From Streptomyces fodineus (GTDB lineage Bacteria; Actinomycetota; Actinomycetes; Streptomycetales; Streptomycetaceae), in assembly GCF_001735805.1 (NCBI RefSeq), contig NZ_CP017248.1:4340001-4404000 (forward strand): 64,000 nt of DNA, in the 5' to 3' direction. Each line of letters opens with the position of its first letter. The stretch's first letter is position 1. The translations under genes were made by a program, and so were the position numbers. Positions 40,913 to 49,236 of the stretch are shown in pieces. The notes under the pieces were generated by a model, which saw only the letters and a program-made list of their open reading frames with translations, had not been told where the DNA came from and did no database searches.

Positions 40913-41700
40913 CGCCAGACCGTCAGATCGCCCTGGAGAAAGGCGATGCCCGGCACCGCTGTCGACTTCGTCCCGATGACGAACAACGCGATGTCTCCCG
41001 AGGAATCCTGCATACAGATCTCGGTACCGTTCGCCGCCCCGGCCAGCGGGAGGCGACGGCGCTTCTCGGCCCTGAGCAGGAGACGGCACGTGTCGAGGGT
41101 GCCGTCGCCGGGCTTGCCGTACACCTGGACGAAGGCGGCGGTGTCGCTCACCAGTTCGCAGCCCGGCGACGCACAGCGGAAGCGGACGTCCCCCTCGCCC
41201 TTCTTCGGTTCGGCGTCCGGGTGCTTGATGCTCAGCGGGTGCTTCGCGTCCAGCCACCGCAGGGGATGGGGCTCGGCCCGCGGCTGCGGGGGCGAGGCCG
41301 AGGAGACCGGCGAGGACGCCGAGGACCGTGCGGTGCCTCCGCCACCCCCGCGATCAGCCACAGCACCGCCGGCACCGGCAGCGGGCCACGGTCCGGGCAC
41401 GTACAGCATGGCCAGCCAGGGCGGTACGCCGTCCGCGTCCGCGTCGATCAGCTCCGCGGTGTACGCGCCCCGCACCCGCCGGGCCGCCTGGATCTCCCGG
41501 CCGAACCGCCGCCGGAAGTCCGGGTCGTCGGCCAGCTCCGGCCGTACGACCTTGATCGCCACGGGACGGCCACCCGGGGTGTGCGAGAGGTAGACCCTGC
41601 CCATGCCGCCCGCTCCCAGCCGGGCGGCGAGCCGATAGCCGGCCACCACGGGTGGGTCGTCCACCTGCAATGGCTGGAAAACGTCCGTCACTTGGTCCAT
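40903..41700 (-). CDS. Ser/Thr kinase remnant: N-lobe fused to a sensor-like domain
   Basis: 265 residues from ATG 41700, with GGGGGAGAGGG upstream. Residues 1-100 are a kinase N-lobe (G-A-G-G-M-G-R-V-Y, V-A-I-K-V-V) closely resembling the kinase at 35883-37712. At Y-V-P-G-P (about 102-106) the kinase stops: there is no H-R-D, no D-F-G and no membrane helix. A Gly/Ser/Pro stretch leads straight to a C-terminal domain with three to four cysteines. The frame is uninterrupted, so a clean in-frame internal deletion is the simplest reading. It cannot phosphorylate, but could still bind ATP or partners. Confidence 0.75.
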   Translation of the reverse strand: MDQVTDVFQPLQVDDPPVVAGYRLAARLGAGGMGRVYLSHTPGGRPVAIKVVRPELADDPDFRRRFGREIQAARRVRGAYTAELIDADADGVPPWLAMLYVPGPWPAAGAGGAVADRGGGGGTARSSASSPVSSASPPQPRAEPHPLRWLDAKHPLSIKHPDAEPKKGEGDVRFRCASPGCELVSDTAAFVQVYGKPGDGTLDTCRLLLRAEKRRRLPLAGAANGTEICMQDSSGDIALFVIGTKSTAVPGIAFLQGDLTVWRAS

Positions 41701-41784
41701 CGGCCCTCTCCCCCGCGTCGATCATCCGACCGAACGACAGCAGCCTAAAGAGCCTGTCAGTGCGGCCCGCTAGGGTCCCTCCCC

Positions 41785-42435
41785 ATGACCGACACCGAGG
41801 ACTTCCTCACCGCCACCCGCGCCTTCTACGACACCGTCGCCGAGGACTACGCCGAGCACTTCCCGGGTGTGACACTCCGCACGCCGCTGGAGCGGGCGAT
41901 CTTCAGCGCGTACGCCGAACTGGTCGGCCCCGGCGGGACCGTGGCCGACCTCGGCTGCGGACCCGGCCGGAACACCGCCCACCTCGCGGCCCTCGGCCTG
42001 TCCGTCCTCGGCCTCGACCTGTCCGAGTCCATGCTCGCCATCGCCCGCCGCGAGCATCCCGCTCTGCGGTTCGAGCAGGGGTCGATGCTGGAGCTGCCCC
42101 TTGCCGACGGCACGCTGGCCGGTGTCGTCTCCTGGTACTCCAGCATCCACACCCCCTTGCATGAACTCCCCAAGATGTTCGGCGAGTTCCACCGGGTGCT
42201 GGCGCCGGGCGGCCACCTCCTTCTCGCCTTCCAGGTAGGCGAGAAGCCACGCCGACACGAGCGTCCCTGGGGTCACTCGGTGGCCCTGGACTTCCACCGG
42301 CGCCGCCCGGACGAGATGGCCGAGCTGCTGACCGACGCCGGTTTCCTCCTCCGCTCCAGCACCGTCCGCGAACCGGACGAGACCTTCGGGGAGTCAGTCG
42401 CGCAGGCCTTCCTGCTCACCCAGAAGGAAGGCTGA
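41785..42435 (+). CDS. class I SAM-dependent methyltransferase
   Basis: 216 residues. Motif I is V-A-D-L-G-C-G-P-G-R-N-T near 53-64, followed by G-L-D-L-S and the late strand R-V-L-A-P-G-G-H-L-L-L. This is the small-molecule methyltransferase group (type 11/25); the substrate is unknown. Its last 42 bases overlap the convergent DUF397 gene. Confidence 0.85.
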   Translation: MTDTEDFLTATRAFYDTVAEDYAEHFPGVTLRTPLERAIFSAYAELVGPGGTVADLGCGPGRNTAHLAALGLSVLGLDLSESMLAIARREHPALRFEQGSMLELPLADGTLAGVVSWYSSIHTPLHELPKMFGEFHRVLAPGGHLLLAFQVGEKPRRHERPWGHSVALDFHRRRPDEMAELLTDAGFLLRSSTVREPDETFGESVAQAFLLTQKEG

Positions 42436-42648
42436 CCAGGCGGAGGGGGTGACGGTGAGGTGGGGGGCGGTGGGTTGCTTCGAGTCGCGGATGTGGATGG
42501 TGGCGGGGTGGGCGGCTACCTCCAGGCAGTCGCCGCCTTCGCCGTCGCTGTGGCTCGACTTGCGCCAGTTGTAGGCGAGTTCGACGCACTCGCCGCCTTC
42601 ACCATCGCTGTAGCTGGACTTGAACCAGGCCAGGTTCTCGATGCTCAT
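42394..42648 (-). CDS. DUF397 protein with a duplicated motif
   Basis: 84 residues; GGAGGA precedes the ATG. Two tandem DUF397 motifs are visible: W-F-K-S-S-Y-S-D-G-E-G-G-E-C-V-E-L-A and W-R-K-S-S-H-S-D-G-E-G-G-D-C-L-E-V-A. The C-terminal half is I-R-D-S-K followed by a W-x-A-F-L element. DUF397 proteins are small partners of DUF5753 XRE regulators in Streptomyces (as in the WhiJ and BldB-type families). Its start overlaps the regulator's stop. One-motif forms are usual, so the duplication is a local feature. Confidence 0.9.
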   Translation of the reverse strand: MSIENLAWFKSSYSDGEGGECVELAYNWRKSSHSDGEGGDCLEVAAHPATIHIRDSKQPTAPHLTVTPSAWSAFLLGEQEGLRD

Positions 42649-43499
42649 AGCTCCTCCAGCTTCTGTTTGATCAGAGACCGGGACTCCAGGGGACTGAGTG
42701 CCATTGCGCGCATAATCCCATAGCGGTCGGCGACCTTGCGGACCTCCTCCCGATCTGCGATGAGCTGGGGGAAGCCCTGTGACTCCAGGTATGCCACCTG
42801 GCCATGCCCCTTGGGCACCAGGAGGTTAAAGGCACTTCCCAGATTCGGGTGTACCTCGCGACGGGTTGGCATCACCTGGATTGCGACGTTCCGCATATCG
42901 CCCACCCGCAGCAAGTTGCGCAGTTGGTCCGCAAAGATGGCCATCCCGCCGATCGGCCGGTCCAGCAGGACCTCTTCGAGTACGTAGCTCACGATGGGTG
43001 GTGGCCACCGCTCGAATACCTGCTGTCGGGAGAGCCTGTCGGTGACCCGCTTCTCGATGGTCTCCTCGCTGAGGAACGGTCGCCGTTGCCCGAATACCGC
43101 CCGGGCGTAGCCCTCGGTCTGCAAGAGTCCGGGAACCGCGCTGTTGGCGTAGAAGTGCAGCTCAACAGCCTCCGCCTCCATCGCCGCATAACTCCGATAC
43201 CACTCCGGATGCCGAGTCCGCGCCCTGCTCATCGCCTCCTCGACCTGCGGGACGACCTCGATGAACAGCCCCTCCGCGTTGAGGATTTCGTCCGCCTTCT
43301 TCAGGAACTCCGGCCTCGGTGTCCGTACCCCCCTCTCCATGGCCGAGATCTGGTCGGGGCCGTACCCCACCAGGTCGCCGAACTCCCGCTGACTCAGCCC
43401 CGCCCGCTCCCTGAGCAACTTCAGCTGCTTGCCGAGTACGACGAAGACCCCCATCGCCCCGTTGGCCTCAGCAGGCGTCTCCGGCCGCCGCTCCTCCAT
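42645..43499 (-). CDS. XRE regulator with DUF5753 domain (WhiJ-like)
   Basis: 284 residues from ATG 43499, which has GGAGG five bases upstream; GTG 43514 is an alternative. A Cro/C1 helix-turn-helix (L-S-Q-R-E-F-G-D-L-V-G-Y-G-P-D-Q-I-S at about 34-51) is followed by the DUF5753 region (W-Y-R-S-Y, A-V-P-G-L-L-Q-T-E-G-Y-A-R-A). WhiJ-type proteins act with DUF397 partners to control development or antibiotic genes. It is coupled to the DUF397 gene and diverges from the HATPase gene. Confidence 0.9.
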   Translation of the reverse strand: MEERRPETPAEANGAMGVFVVLGKQLKLLRERAGLSQREFGDLVGYGPDQISAMERGVRTPRPEFLKKADEILNAEGLFIEVVPQVEEAMSRARTRHPEWYRSYAAMEAEAVELHFYANSAVPGLLQTEGYARAVFGQRRPFLSEETIEKRVTDRLSRQQVFERWPPPIVSYVLEEVLLDRPIGGMAIFADQLRNLLRVGDMRNVAIQVMPTRREVHPNLGSAFNLLVPKGHGQVAYLESQGFPQLIADREEVRKVADRYGIMRAMALSPLESRSLIKQKLEEL

Positions 43500-43587
43500 G
43501 GTCACCTCCGACACCCGTACACCAGACGTACCGCACCCGTACGACTACCCACAGTCGCCGGGACTCCCCTGGTCAGAGTAGGGAGAA

Positions 43588-44112
43588 GTGACCACTCTCG
43601 GTGACGTGAATCTGGAAATCTCCACCCCCACAACCGAGGCCACCGAACTCGTCCAACGCCTCAGCGCCACCCCCCTCGGCGCCCGTCTCGCCCGTCGTCT
43701 CACCTCCCACCAGCTCACCACCTGGGGATACCCCCACGACAGTGACCAGAACTGCACCGCGCAACTCCTCGTCGCCGAGCTGGCCGCGAACGCCGTCACG
43801 CACGGGCGCGTACCCGGGCGGGACTTCGAGCTGCGGCTGCGGCTCCTGCCGGAGAAGGGCACCGTGCGTATCGAGGTGAGTGACGCCCGCGCGGACCGGA
43901 AGCTGCGGTTCCTGGACGGCGGGCCGGCGGACGAGCACGGGCGCGGGCTCGTCGTCGTACTGGTGCTGTCGACGCGCTGGGGCGTGGCCGAGCGCACCGT
44001 CGGCAAGACGGTGTGGGCCGAACTCTCGCTCAGCCCGCGGCAGCGCTCGCGGCAGCGCCCGCGGCCCGGAACTCCGCGACCGTGTCCGCGAACGCCCGCG
44101 CCGGAGGGCTGA
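43588..44112 (+). CDS. ATP-binding anti-sigma-factor-like protein (HATPase_c)
   Basis: 174 residues from GTG 43588. The GHKL fold is recognisable: E-L-A-A-N-A-V-T-H-G (N box, about 69-78), V-S-D-A-R and G-R-G-L-V-V (G boxes). This is the RsbW/SpoIIAB-like group, abundant in Streptomyces beside XRE/DUF397 pairs. It may bind or phosphorylate a partner protein. The Arg/Pro-rich tail (about 148-174) is encoded by DNA that overlaps the convergent LysR gene by 83 bases. Confidence 0.82.
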   Translation: MTTLGDVNLEISTPTTEATELVQRLSATPLGARLARRLTSHQLTTWGYPHDSDQNCTAQLLVAELAANAVTHGRVPGRDFELRLRLLPEKGTVRIEVSDARADRKLRFLDGGPADEHGRGLVVVLVLSTRWGVAERTVGKTVWAELSLSPRQRSRQRPRPGTPRPCPRTPAPEG

Positions 44113-44944
44113 GGGCGTCCCAGCGGCGGACGGCCCAGCCGACGGGCAGGGGGCGCAGCCCCGGTAGCGGGACGAGCCGCAGGTCGCCCACCCCCGGCAC
44201 CGGGAGCCCCGGTACGGCTGGTACGACCGCCCGGCCCACCCCCAGCTCGGCCAGCTGCAGTGCCGTGTCCCAGTCGGCGACGCTCGTGTCGTAGGTGAAG
44301 CGGACGCCCCACTCATGACACGCCGCGTCGAGGTGGGCAGCGGACGTGGAGTTCGGGGGCAGCCGGATGAGCCGGACGTCCCGCAGTTCGGCGGGGTCGA
44401 GCTCCGGACGTCCGGCGAGCGGGTCGTCGGCGGGGACGGCGAGCACCCAGGGCAGTTCCGCGACGGTCCGCTGCTCGATGCCGCGCACCGGGGAGCCGAC
44501 CGTGATCCAGGCCAGGTCGAGGGCGCCGTCGGCCAGCGCGTCGAAGGTGCCGCGTCCCGAACTGACGGTGCGGAACTCCAGGTTGACCTTCGGGTGGCGG
44601 CGGCGGAAGGTGACCACCGCGTCGGACATGAAGTGCCGGACGGTGGTGGCACCGGTGGCGACGCGGACGTACCCGCTGTGGCCGTCGATGAGGTCGCGCA
44701 GCTGCCGTATCGCGAGGTCGAGGCCGGATATGCCCTCGGCCGCCGCCGCTTCCAGGATCCGGCCCGCCTGCGTGGGGACGACGCCGCGCGGCAGCCGTTC
44801 CAGCAGCGCGGCCCCTGTCTCCCGCTCCAGCCGTTTGACGTGCTGGCTGACGGCGGACTGGGTGCAGCCGAGGTCCCGGGCGACGGAGCTGAGACTGCCC
44901 GCCCGGCACACGGCCACGAACACGCGAAGGTCTTCCAGGGTCAC
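44030..44944 (-). CDS. LysR-family transcriptional regulator
   Basis: 304 residues from GTG 44944 (TTG 44953 is in frame too). N-terminal helix-turn-helix with S-S-V-A-R-D-L-G-C-T-Q-S-A-V-S-Q-H-V-K-R-L, then the two-lobed effector domain. A CTTGGGT-N11-ACCCAAG dyad sits immediately upstream, as expected for a self-regulating LysR protein. No gene diverges from it, so its other targets are elsewhere. Ligand unknown. Confidence 0.88.
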   Translation of the reverse strand: MTLEDLRVFVAVCRAGSLSSVARDLGCTQSAVSQHVKRLERETGAALLERLPRGVVPTQAGRILEAAAAEGISGLDLAIRQLRDLIDGHSGYVRVATGATTVRHFMSDAVVTFRRRHPKVNLEFRTVSSGRGTFDALADGALDLAWITVGSPVRGIEQRTVAELPWVLAVPADDPLAGRPELDPAELRDVRLIRLPPNSTSAAHLDAACHEWGVRFTYDTSVADWDTALQLAELGVGRAVVPAVPGLPVPGVGDLRLVPLPGLRPLPVGWAVRRWDALSPPARAFADTVAEFRAAGAAASAAAG

Positions 44945-44960
44945 AACACCCAAGCTAGCA

Positions 44961-44985
44961 CTTGGGTTTGATAAGCAGACCCAAG
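44961..44985. promoter_or_regulatory. LysR-type binding site
   Basis: CTTGGGT, 11 bases, ACCCAAG: perfect seven-base arms with the T-N11-A spacing of LysR boxes, 17 bases before the LysR start. A further CCCAAG half-site lies at 44949-44954. Confidence 0.65.
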
Positions 44986-45111
44986 GATTGACTGGGCGTC
45001 AGGTGGCGTACGAGGATCGGTGCCGGGCCGCGAACCGACCCAGGCGGCAACCCGCTCCCCGCCTCGCCGAGTCCGGACGACGCGGGATCAGCGCGGAGCG
45101 GGTGCCGACCA

Positions 45112-47055
45112 TCAGCGTCCTGCGTACAGGGCCTCCAGCTCGGTCGCGAAGTCGGTCGCGATCTGGTCGCGGCGGAGTTTCATCGAGGGGGTCAGATGGC
45201 CCGCCTCCTCGGTGAAGTCCGTCGGCAGTACGGCGAACTTCCGGATGGACTCGGGGCGGGACACCAGCTTGTTGGCCTCGTCGATCGCGCGTTGCAGGAC
45301 GGCCTCCAACTCAGGGTCGCCCACCAGGAGTTCCGGCGGCACCGGGTGCTTGCCGATCATCTGCCGCCAGTGGCTGACGCCGTCGGGGTCGAGGGTGATG
45401 AGGGCGGCGACGTACGGGCGGGCGTCGCCGACCAGCATGACCTGGGAGATCAGCGGGTGCTGGCGCAGCCAGTTCTCCAGCGGGGCCGGGGCCACCGACT
45501 TGCCGCCCGCCGTGATCAGCAGCTCCTTCTTGCGGCCGGTGATGGTGAGGTAGCCCTCGTCGTCCAGCTCGCCGATGTCGCCGGTGGCCAGCCAGCCGTC
45601 CCGGGTCGCGGGGACGACTCCGCCGGCCTGCGGGTCCCAGTAGCCGCGCAGGACGTGATCGCCGGCGACCAGGATCTCGCCGTCGGCGGCGATGCGGACG
45701 CGGGTGCCGGGCAGCGGCCAGCCGACCGTGCCCAGGCGGGGTTTGAGGGGTGGGGTGACGGTCGTGGCGCCGGTGGTCTCGGTCAGGCCGTAGCCCTCGA
45801 AGATCTCGATGCCCGCGCCCGCGTAGAACGCGGCGAGGCGCCGGCCGAGCGGGGAGCCGCCGCAGATGGCGTGGCGGACGCGACCGCCCATGGCGGCACG
45901 GATCTTGCGGTAGACGAGGGGGTCGTAGAAGGTGCGGGCCGTCTTCAGGGAGCGGCTCGGGCCGCTGCCGGTGCCGGTCTGGCGGGCCTCCAGCGCCTCG
46001 CCGTAGCGCCGGGCCACGGCCGCCGCCCGGTCGAAGGCCGCGGCCCGGCCGCCCGATTCGGCGTTCGCGCGGGCCGAGTTGTAGACCTTCTCCAGCATGT
46101 AGGGGATGGTCAGCAGACAGGTCGGTTTGAAGGCGGCGAGGTCCGGGAGGAGGTCGTCCGCGGCCAGGCTGGGTGCGTGGCCGAGGCGGACCCGGGCGCG
46201 GACGCAGGCGATGGCCACCATCCGCCCGAAGACGTGGGACATCGGCAGGAAGAGCAGGACCGAGGGCTCCTCGTCCTGGGCCTTGAAGACCGGATAGAGC
46301 AGTTCGGTGGCGTTGTCGACCTCGGCGAGGAAGTTGCCGTGCGAGAGGGCGCAGCCCTTGGGGCGGCCGGTGGTGCCGGAGGTGTAGATGAGGGTGGCGA
46401 GGGTGTCGGGGCCCAGCATGCCGCGTCGTACGGCGACTTCGCCGTCCGGCACCAGCGCGCCCGCCTCGGCGAGCCTGCTCACGTGGTCCTCGTCCATCAC
46501 CCACAGGTGGCGCAGGTCGGGCAGATGCTGGAGTTCCGGGCCGATGGCGGAGGCCTGGGCGACGGTCTCGGTGATCAGGGCGACCGCGCCGGAGTCGTGC
46601 AGGATCCAGCGGGTCTGGAAGACCGAGGAGGTCGGGTAGACCGGCACGGTGACCAGGCCGGCGGCCCAGGCGGCGAAGTCGAGCAGCGTCCACTCGTACG
46701 TCGTACGGGCCATGACGGCGACGCGGTCGCCCGGTACCAGACCCTCGGCGATCAGTCCCTTGGCCACGGCGAGGACCTGCTCGGCGAAGTGCGCGGCGGT
46801 CACGTCCGTCCAGTCGCCGTCGGGGAGCCTGCGGCTGAGCACGGTCTGGGCCGGGGCGGCCGCGGCGTTGTCGAACGGCAGGTCGGCGAGGGAGCCGTGC
46901 TTCACCGGGGGCGCGAACGGGGGTACGGACACCTCCCGTACGACACCGTCCAGCCGCTGGACCCAGGGCTCCACGAGGACCGGGCGGCCGTCGTAGTCGA
47001 TGGCGGAGACCGGGGCGTCGGAGGAGGCGGGGGCGTTCGGGAAGGGGGTGGACAC
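45112..47055 (-). CDS. long-chain fatty acid CoA ligase (AMP-binding)
   Basis: 647 residues from GTG 47055, with GAGGAG seven bases upstream. The ANL motifs are complete: Y-T-S-G-T-T-G-R-P-K-G, G-Y-G-L-T-E-T-T, T-G-D-I-G near 495, and I-T-G-R-K-K-E-L-L-I-T-A-G-G-K. It activates fatty acids through an acyl-adenylate to acyl-CoA. It diverges from the MaoC-like gene across a region with two palindromes, so the two probably share fatty-acid-responsive control. Confidence 0.92.
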   Translation of the reverse strand: MSTPFPNAPASSDAPVSAIDYDGRPVLVEPWVQRLDGVVREVSVPPFAPPVKHGSLADLPFDNAAAAPAQTVLSRRLPDGDWTDVTAAHFAEQVLAVAKGLIAEGLVPGDRVAVMARTTYEWTLLDFAAWAAGLVTVPVYPTSSVFQTRWILHDSGAVALITETVAQASAIGPELQHLPDLRHLWVMDEDHVSRLAEAGALVPDGEVAVRRGMLGPDTLATLIYTSGTTGRPKGCALSHGNFLAEVDNATELLYPVFKAQDEEPSVLLFLPMSHVFGRMVAIACVRARVRLGHAPSLAADDLLPDLAAFKPTCLLTIPYMLEKVYNSARANAESGGRAAAFDRAAAVARRYGEALEARQTGTGSGPSRSLKTARTFYDPLVYRKIRAAMGGRVRHAICGGSPLGRRLAAFYAGAGIEIFEGYGLTETTGATTVTPPLKPRLGTVGWPLPGTRVRIAADGEILVAGDHVLRGYWDPQAGGVVPATRDGWLATGDIGELDDEGYLTITGRKKELLITAGGKSVAPAPLENWLRQHPLISQVMLVGDARPYVAALITLDPDGVSHWRQMIGKHPVPPELLVGDPELEAVLQRAIDEANKLVSRPESIRKFAVLPTDFTEEAGHLTPSMKLRRDQIATDFATELEALYAGR

Positions 47056-47239
47056 GGGCGGCTCCTCTGGCGTGCGAGTACCTGCGGCGCCTCGGCAGGG
47101 AGGGGTTACCGCAAGTTAGGCAGGTGATCGTACGGGTCCGTCGTGCGGAGGTTGTGCGGGTTCGGGGGTGGTTCGGGGCTGGGGGTGTGCAGCCTCGCGG
47201 GTTAGGTGACGGGGGCTCACTTTTGCTGGTGCCGTAGAC

Positions 47240-47252
47240 TTACCGGCGGTAA
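47240..47252. promoter_or_regulatory. palindrome 1 between acyl-CoA ligase and maoC-like gene
   Basis: TTACCG-G-CGGTAA, a perfect 13-base palindrome next to a TAGACT box (47235-47240). It is a plausible TetR-type operator. Confidence 0.6.
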
Positions 47253-47253
47253 C

Positions 47254-47269
47254 CTTACTCTGGAGTAAG
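47254..47269. promoter_or_regulatory. palindrome 2 between acyl-CoA ligase and maoC-like gene
   Basis: CTTACTC-TG-GAGTAAG, perfect seven-base arms, ending 14 bases before the maoC-like ATG. It shares the TTAC/GTAA core with palindrome 1. Confidence 0.6.
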
Positions 47270-47283
47270 CAAGGGGGCTGGAT

Positions 47284-48096
47284 ATGGCGGGCGAGTTGGT
47301 GCATCTTGCGGCCGGCGTGCTGCGCTCGCCGTTCAAACGGCCGTCTCCGGAGGCGGACTTCCCGCGCGGGCGTCTGGTGCTGCCCGGTCTGCGGGTCGAT
47401 CAGGAGCGGCTGGCCGCGTACGAGCGCGTCTGCGGCTTCCCGACCGGCGACAGCGACCTCCCCGTCACCTATCCGCACGTCCTCGGCTTCCCGCCGGCCA
47501 TGCGGCTGATGAGCGACCGGGCCTTTCCGCTGCCCCTGCCGGGTCTCGTCCACACGTCGATCGAGATCACCCGGCACACCTCCCTCCCGGCGGCCGGGGA
47601 GTACGAACTCGCCGTGCACGTCGAGGGATTGGCCCCGCACCGGCGCGGCACCGAAGCCACGGTGGTCACCGGGATGCGGGCCGGCGGGGACGTCGTATGG
47701 GAGTCGCGGAGCACCTACCTCGCGCGGCACCGGACCGACGGGCCCGGCGCGCGGCGGGACGAGCGCCCGGACCCGCTGCCCGTCGTCGCCGAGTGGCGGC
47801 TCGCCGAGGACATCGGCCGGCGCTACGGCGCCGTCTCGGGCGACCGCAACCCCATCCATCTGTACCCCCTCACCGCCCGCCTCTTCGGTTTTCCGCGGGC
47901 CATCGCGCACGGCATGTGGACGGTGGCCCGCTGCCTCGCCGCGGGCGGCTCCGCGGGCGGCTCCGCCGTGGTGCGGGCGCGGTTTCTGGCGCCGGTGTTG
48001 TTGCCGGGGACGGTGACGTACGGGGCTGATGGGTCCGGTCGGTTCGAGCTGCGGGGCGATGGGGGCCGACTGCACCTGGTAGGGAAGGTGAGCTAG
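47284..48096 (+). CDS. MaoC-like hot-dog-fold dehydratase
   Basis: 270 residues; AAGGGGG precedes ATG 47284. The C-terminal half has the hydratase 2 catalytic pattern Y-G-A-V-S-G-D-R-N-P-I-H with Asp and His, followed by A-I-A-H-G-M-W. The N-terminal half is a second, motif-poor hot-dog. Double hot-dog R-specific enoyl-CoA hydratases of this type hydrate trans-2-enoyl-CoA in fatty acid metabolism. Its neighbours, an acyl-CoA ligase and a TetR regulator, fit that role. Confidence 0.85.
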   Translation: MAGELVHLAAGVLRSPFKRPSPEADFPRGRLVLPGLRVDQERLAAYERVCGFPTGDSDLPVTYPHVLGFPPAMRLMSDRAFPLPLPGLVHTSIEITRHTSLPAAGEYELAVHVEGLAPHRRGTEATVVTGMRAGGDVVWESRSTYLARHRTDGPGARRDERPDPLPVVAEWRLAEDIGRRYGAVSGDRNPIHLYPLTARLFGFPRAIAHGMWTVARCLAAGGSAGGSAVVRARFLAPVLLPGTVTYGADGSGRFELRGDGGRLHLVGKVS

Positions 48097-48123
48097 GCGC
48101 CGTCGAGGTGCTTCACCGTCGCC

Positions 48124-48191
48124 GGGTGCGGGTGGTTCGTGGCTGGTCGCGCCCACGCGGCGGAGCCGCATATCGATGCAGCCCCGCACCC
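48124..48191. repeat. dispersed intergenic hairpin element, copy A
   Basis: Nine-base inverted ends (GGGTGCGGG and CCCGCACCC) enclose GCTGGTCGCGCCCACG, a GGCGGAGCCGC palindrome and ATCGAT. A relative of the inner part occurs at 60327-60398. It fills the gap between the convergent maoC-like and TetR genes and may terminate both. Confidence 0.75.
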
Positions 48192-48842
48192 CTAGGCATC
48201 TCCAGCCGGCGGAGTCCAAGGGTGGCCGCTCATCAGGTTCCCCAAACCCGCCCACGCGAAGTTCATCAGGGTGGTCGCCGCCTGCCGGGCGGTGACGCCC
48301 TCTGTGCTGTTGGCCCACGTCGCCAGGGACTCCGCCGCGCCCACCAGGGCCTCGGCGAGGCCGGCGACCTCGTGTTCCGGCAGGTCGGGATCGCGGTGGG
48401 CCTCGCGGGCCGCGATCGCGACCAGGCGGGTCACGAACGCGACGAGCTCCTTGCGCATCGCGGCGGTCTCGGCCGCGAACAGCTCCCCGTGGGTGCGGGC
48501 CTGGAGGTGGAGCACGGACCAGGCGTCGGGGTGCTCGGCGGTGTGCGCGAAGAAGGCCTGGAGGCCGTCCCAGAGGCGGCGGTCGGCGGGCAGGTCCGTA
48601 CGGACCCCGGCACGGACGGCCTCCGCCAGGGCGGTGGCCTCGCGCCGGATGCAGGCGGTGAAGAGGTCTTCCTTGGAGTTCAGGTACAGGTAGACCAACG
48701 GCTTGGAGACGCCCGCGAGTTCGGCTATCTCGTCCATCGACGCGGCCATGTAGCCGCGCTGGCCGAAGATCCGTACGGCGGCGTCGAGCATCTGCTGCTC
48801 GCGTACCGCCCTCGGCATCCGTTTGGTCCTCGCCCCACCCAT
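48192..48842 (-). CDS. TetR-family transcriptional regulator
   Basis: 216 residues. The helix-turn-helix is typical (S-M-D-E-I-A-E-L-A-G-V-S-K-P-L-V-Y-L-Y at about 35-53); the ligand domain is unassigned. ATG 48842 lacks a ribosome-binding site and a TAGTCT box (48850-48855) ends seven bases upstream, so a leaderless mRNA is likely. It probably controls the adjacent fatty acid genes through the palindromes at 47240-47269, by inference from position. Confidence 0.88.
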   Translation of the reverse strand: MGGARTKRMPRAVREQQMLDAAVRIFGQRGYMAASMDEIAELAGVSKPLVYLYLNSKEDLFTACIRREATALAEAVRAGVRTDLPADRRLWDGLQAFFAHTAEHPDAWSVLHLQARTHGELFAAETAAMRKELVAFVTRLVAIAAREAHRDPDLPEHEVAGLAEALVGAAESLATWANSTEGVTARQAATTLMNFAWAGLGNLMSGHPWTPPAGDA

Positions 48843-48852
48843 GGGAGCAAGA

Positions 48853-49161
48853 CTAGTTGGAGGCGGCTGCCTCGCCCTGCGCCCTCGCGGTGTCGTCGGC
48901 GACGTCCTCCTGGCTGCGGTTGGCGTCCAGGTTGGCCTTCATCCGGTCGACCTTGGTCACGATCTGCACCGAGGCCCGGTCCCGCTCCTTGCGCAGCACG
49001 ACCCAGCTGATGGGCGCCGACAGCACCAGGGCCAGCAGCAGGACCCACAGGCCGTTGGAGTTGCCGAAGCCGCGCGGGAAGAGGCCGAAGTAGACGGCTC
49101 CCCAGACGACCACGAGGCAGCCGGCGAAGACGCCGAGGCGCATCAGCGTGTAGCGGATCAT
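48853..49161 (-). CDS. DUF4229 membrane protein
   Basis: 102 residues from ATG 49161 (M-I-R-Y-T-L-M-R-L, the usual start of this family), with GGA six bases upstream. Two membrane helices (about 9-28 and 37-54) precede a charged cytoplasmic tail with K-E-R-D-R-A-S. This is a small conserved actinobacterial family of unknown function. The stop codon overlaps the TetR promoter box. Confidence 0.8.
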   Translation of the reverse strand: MIRYTLMRLGVFAGCLVVVWGAVYFGLFPRGFGNSNGLWVLLLALVLSAPISWVVLRKERDRASVQIVTKVDRMKANLDANRSQEDVADDTARAQGEAAASN

Positions 49162-49236
49162 CTCAATCCAGTCGTCCGATTCCAAAAGGGGTCATCGTCC
49201 AGTGAAGCACGGACGGGAGGGGATCTTGCGGCGGGG

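Noticed and set aside
45196..47127. A 643-codon plus-strand frame opposite the acyl-CoA ligase
   Set aside because: Gly/Asp/Val-biased shadow of a gene with complete AMP-binding motifs.
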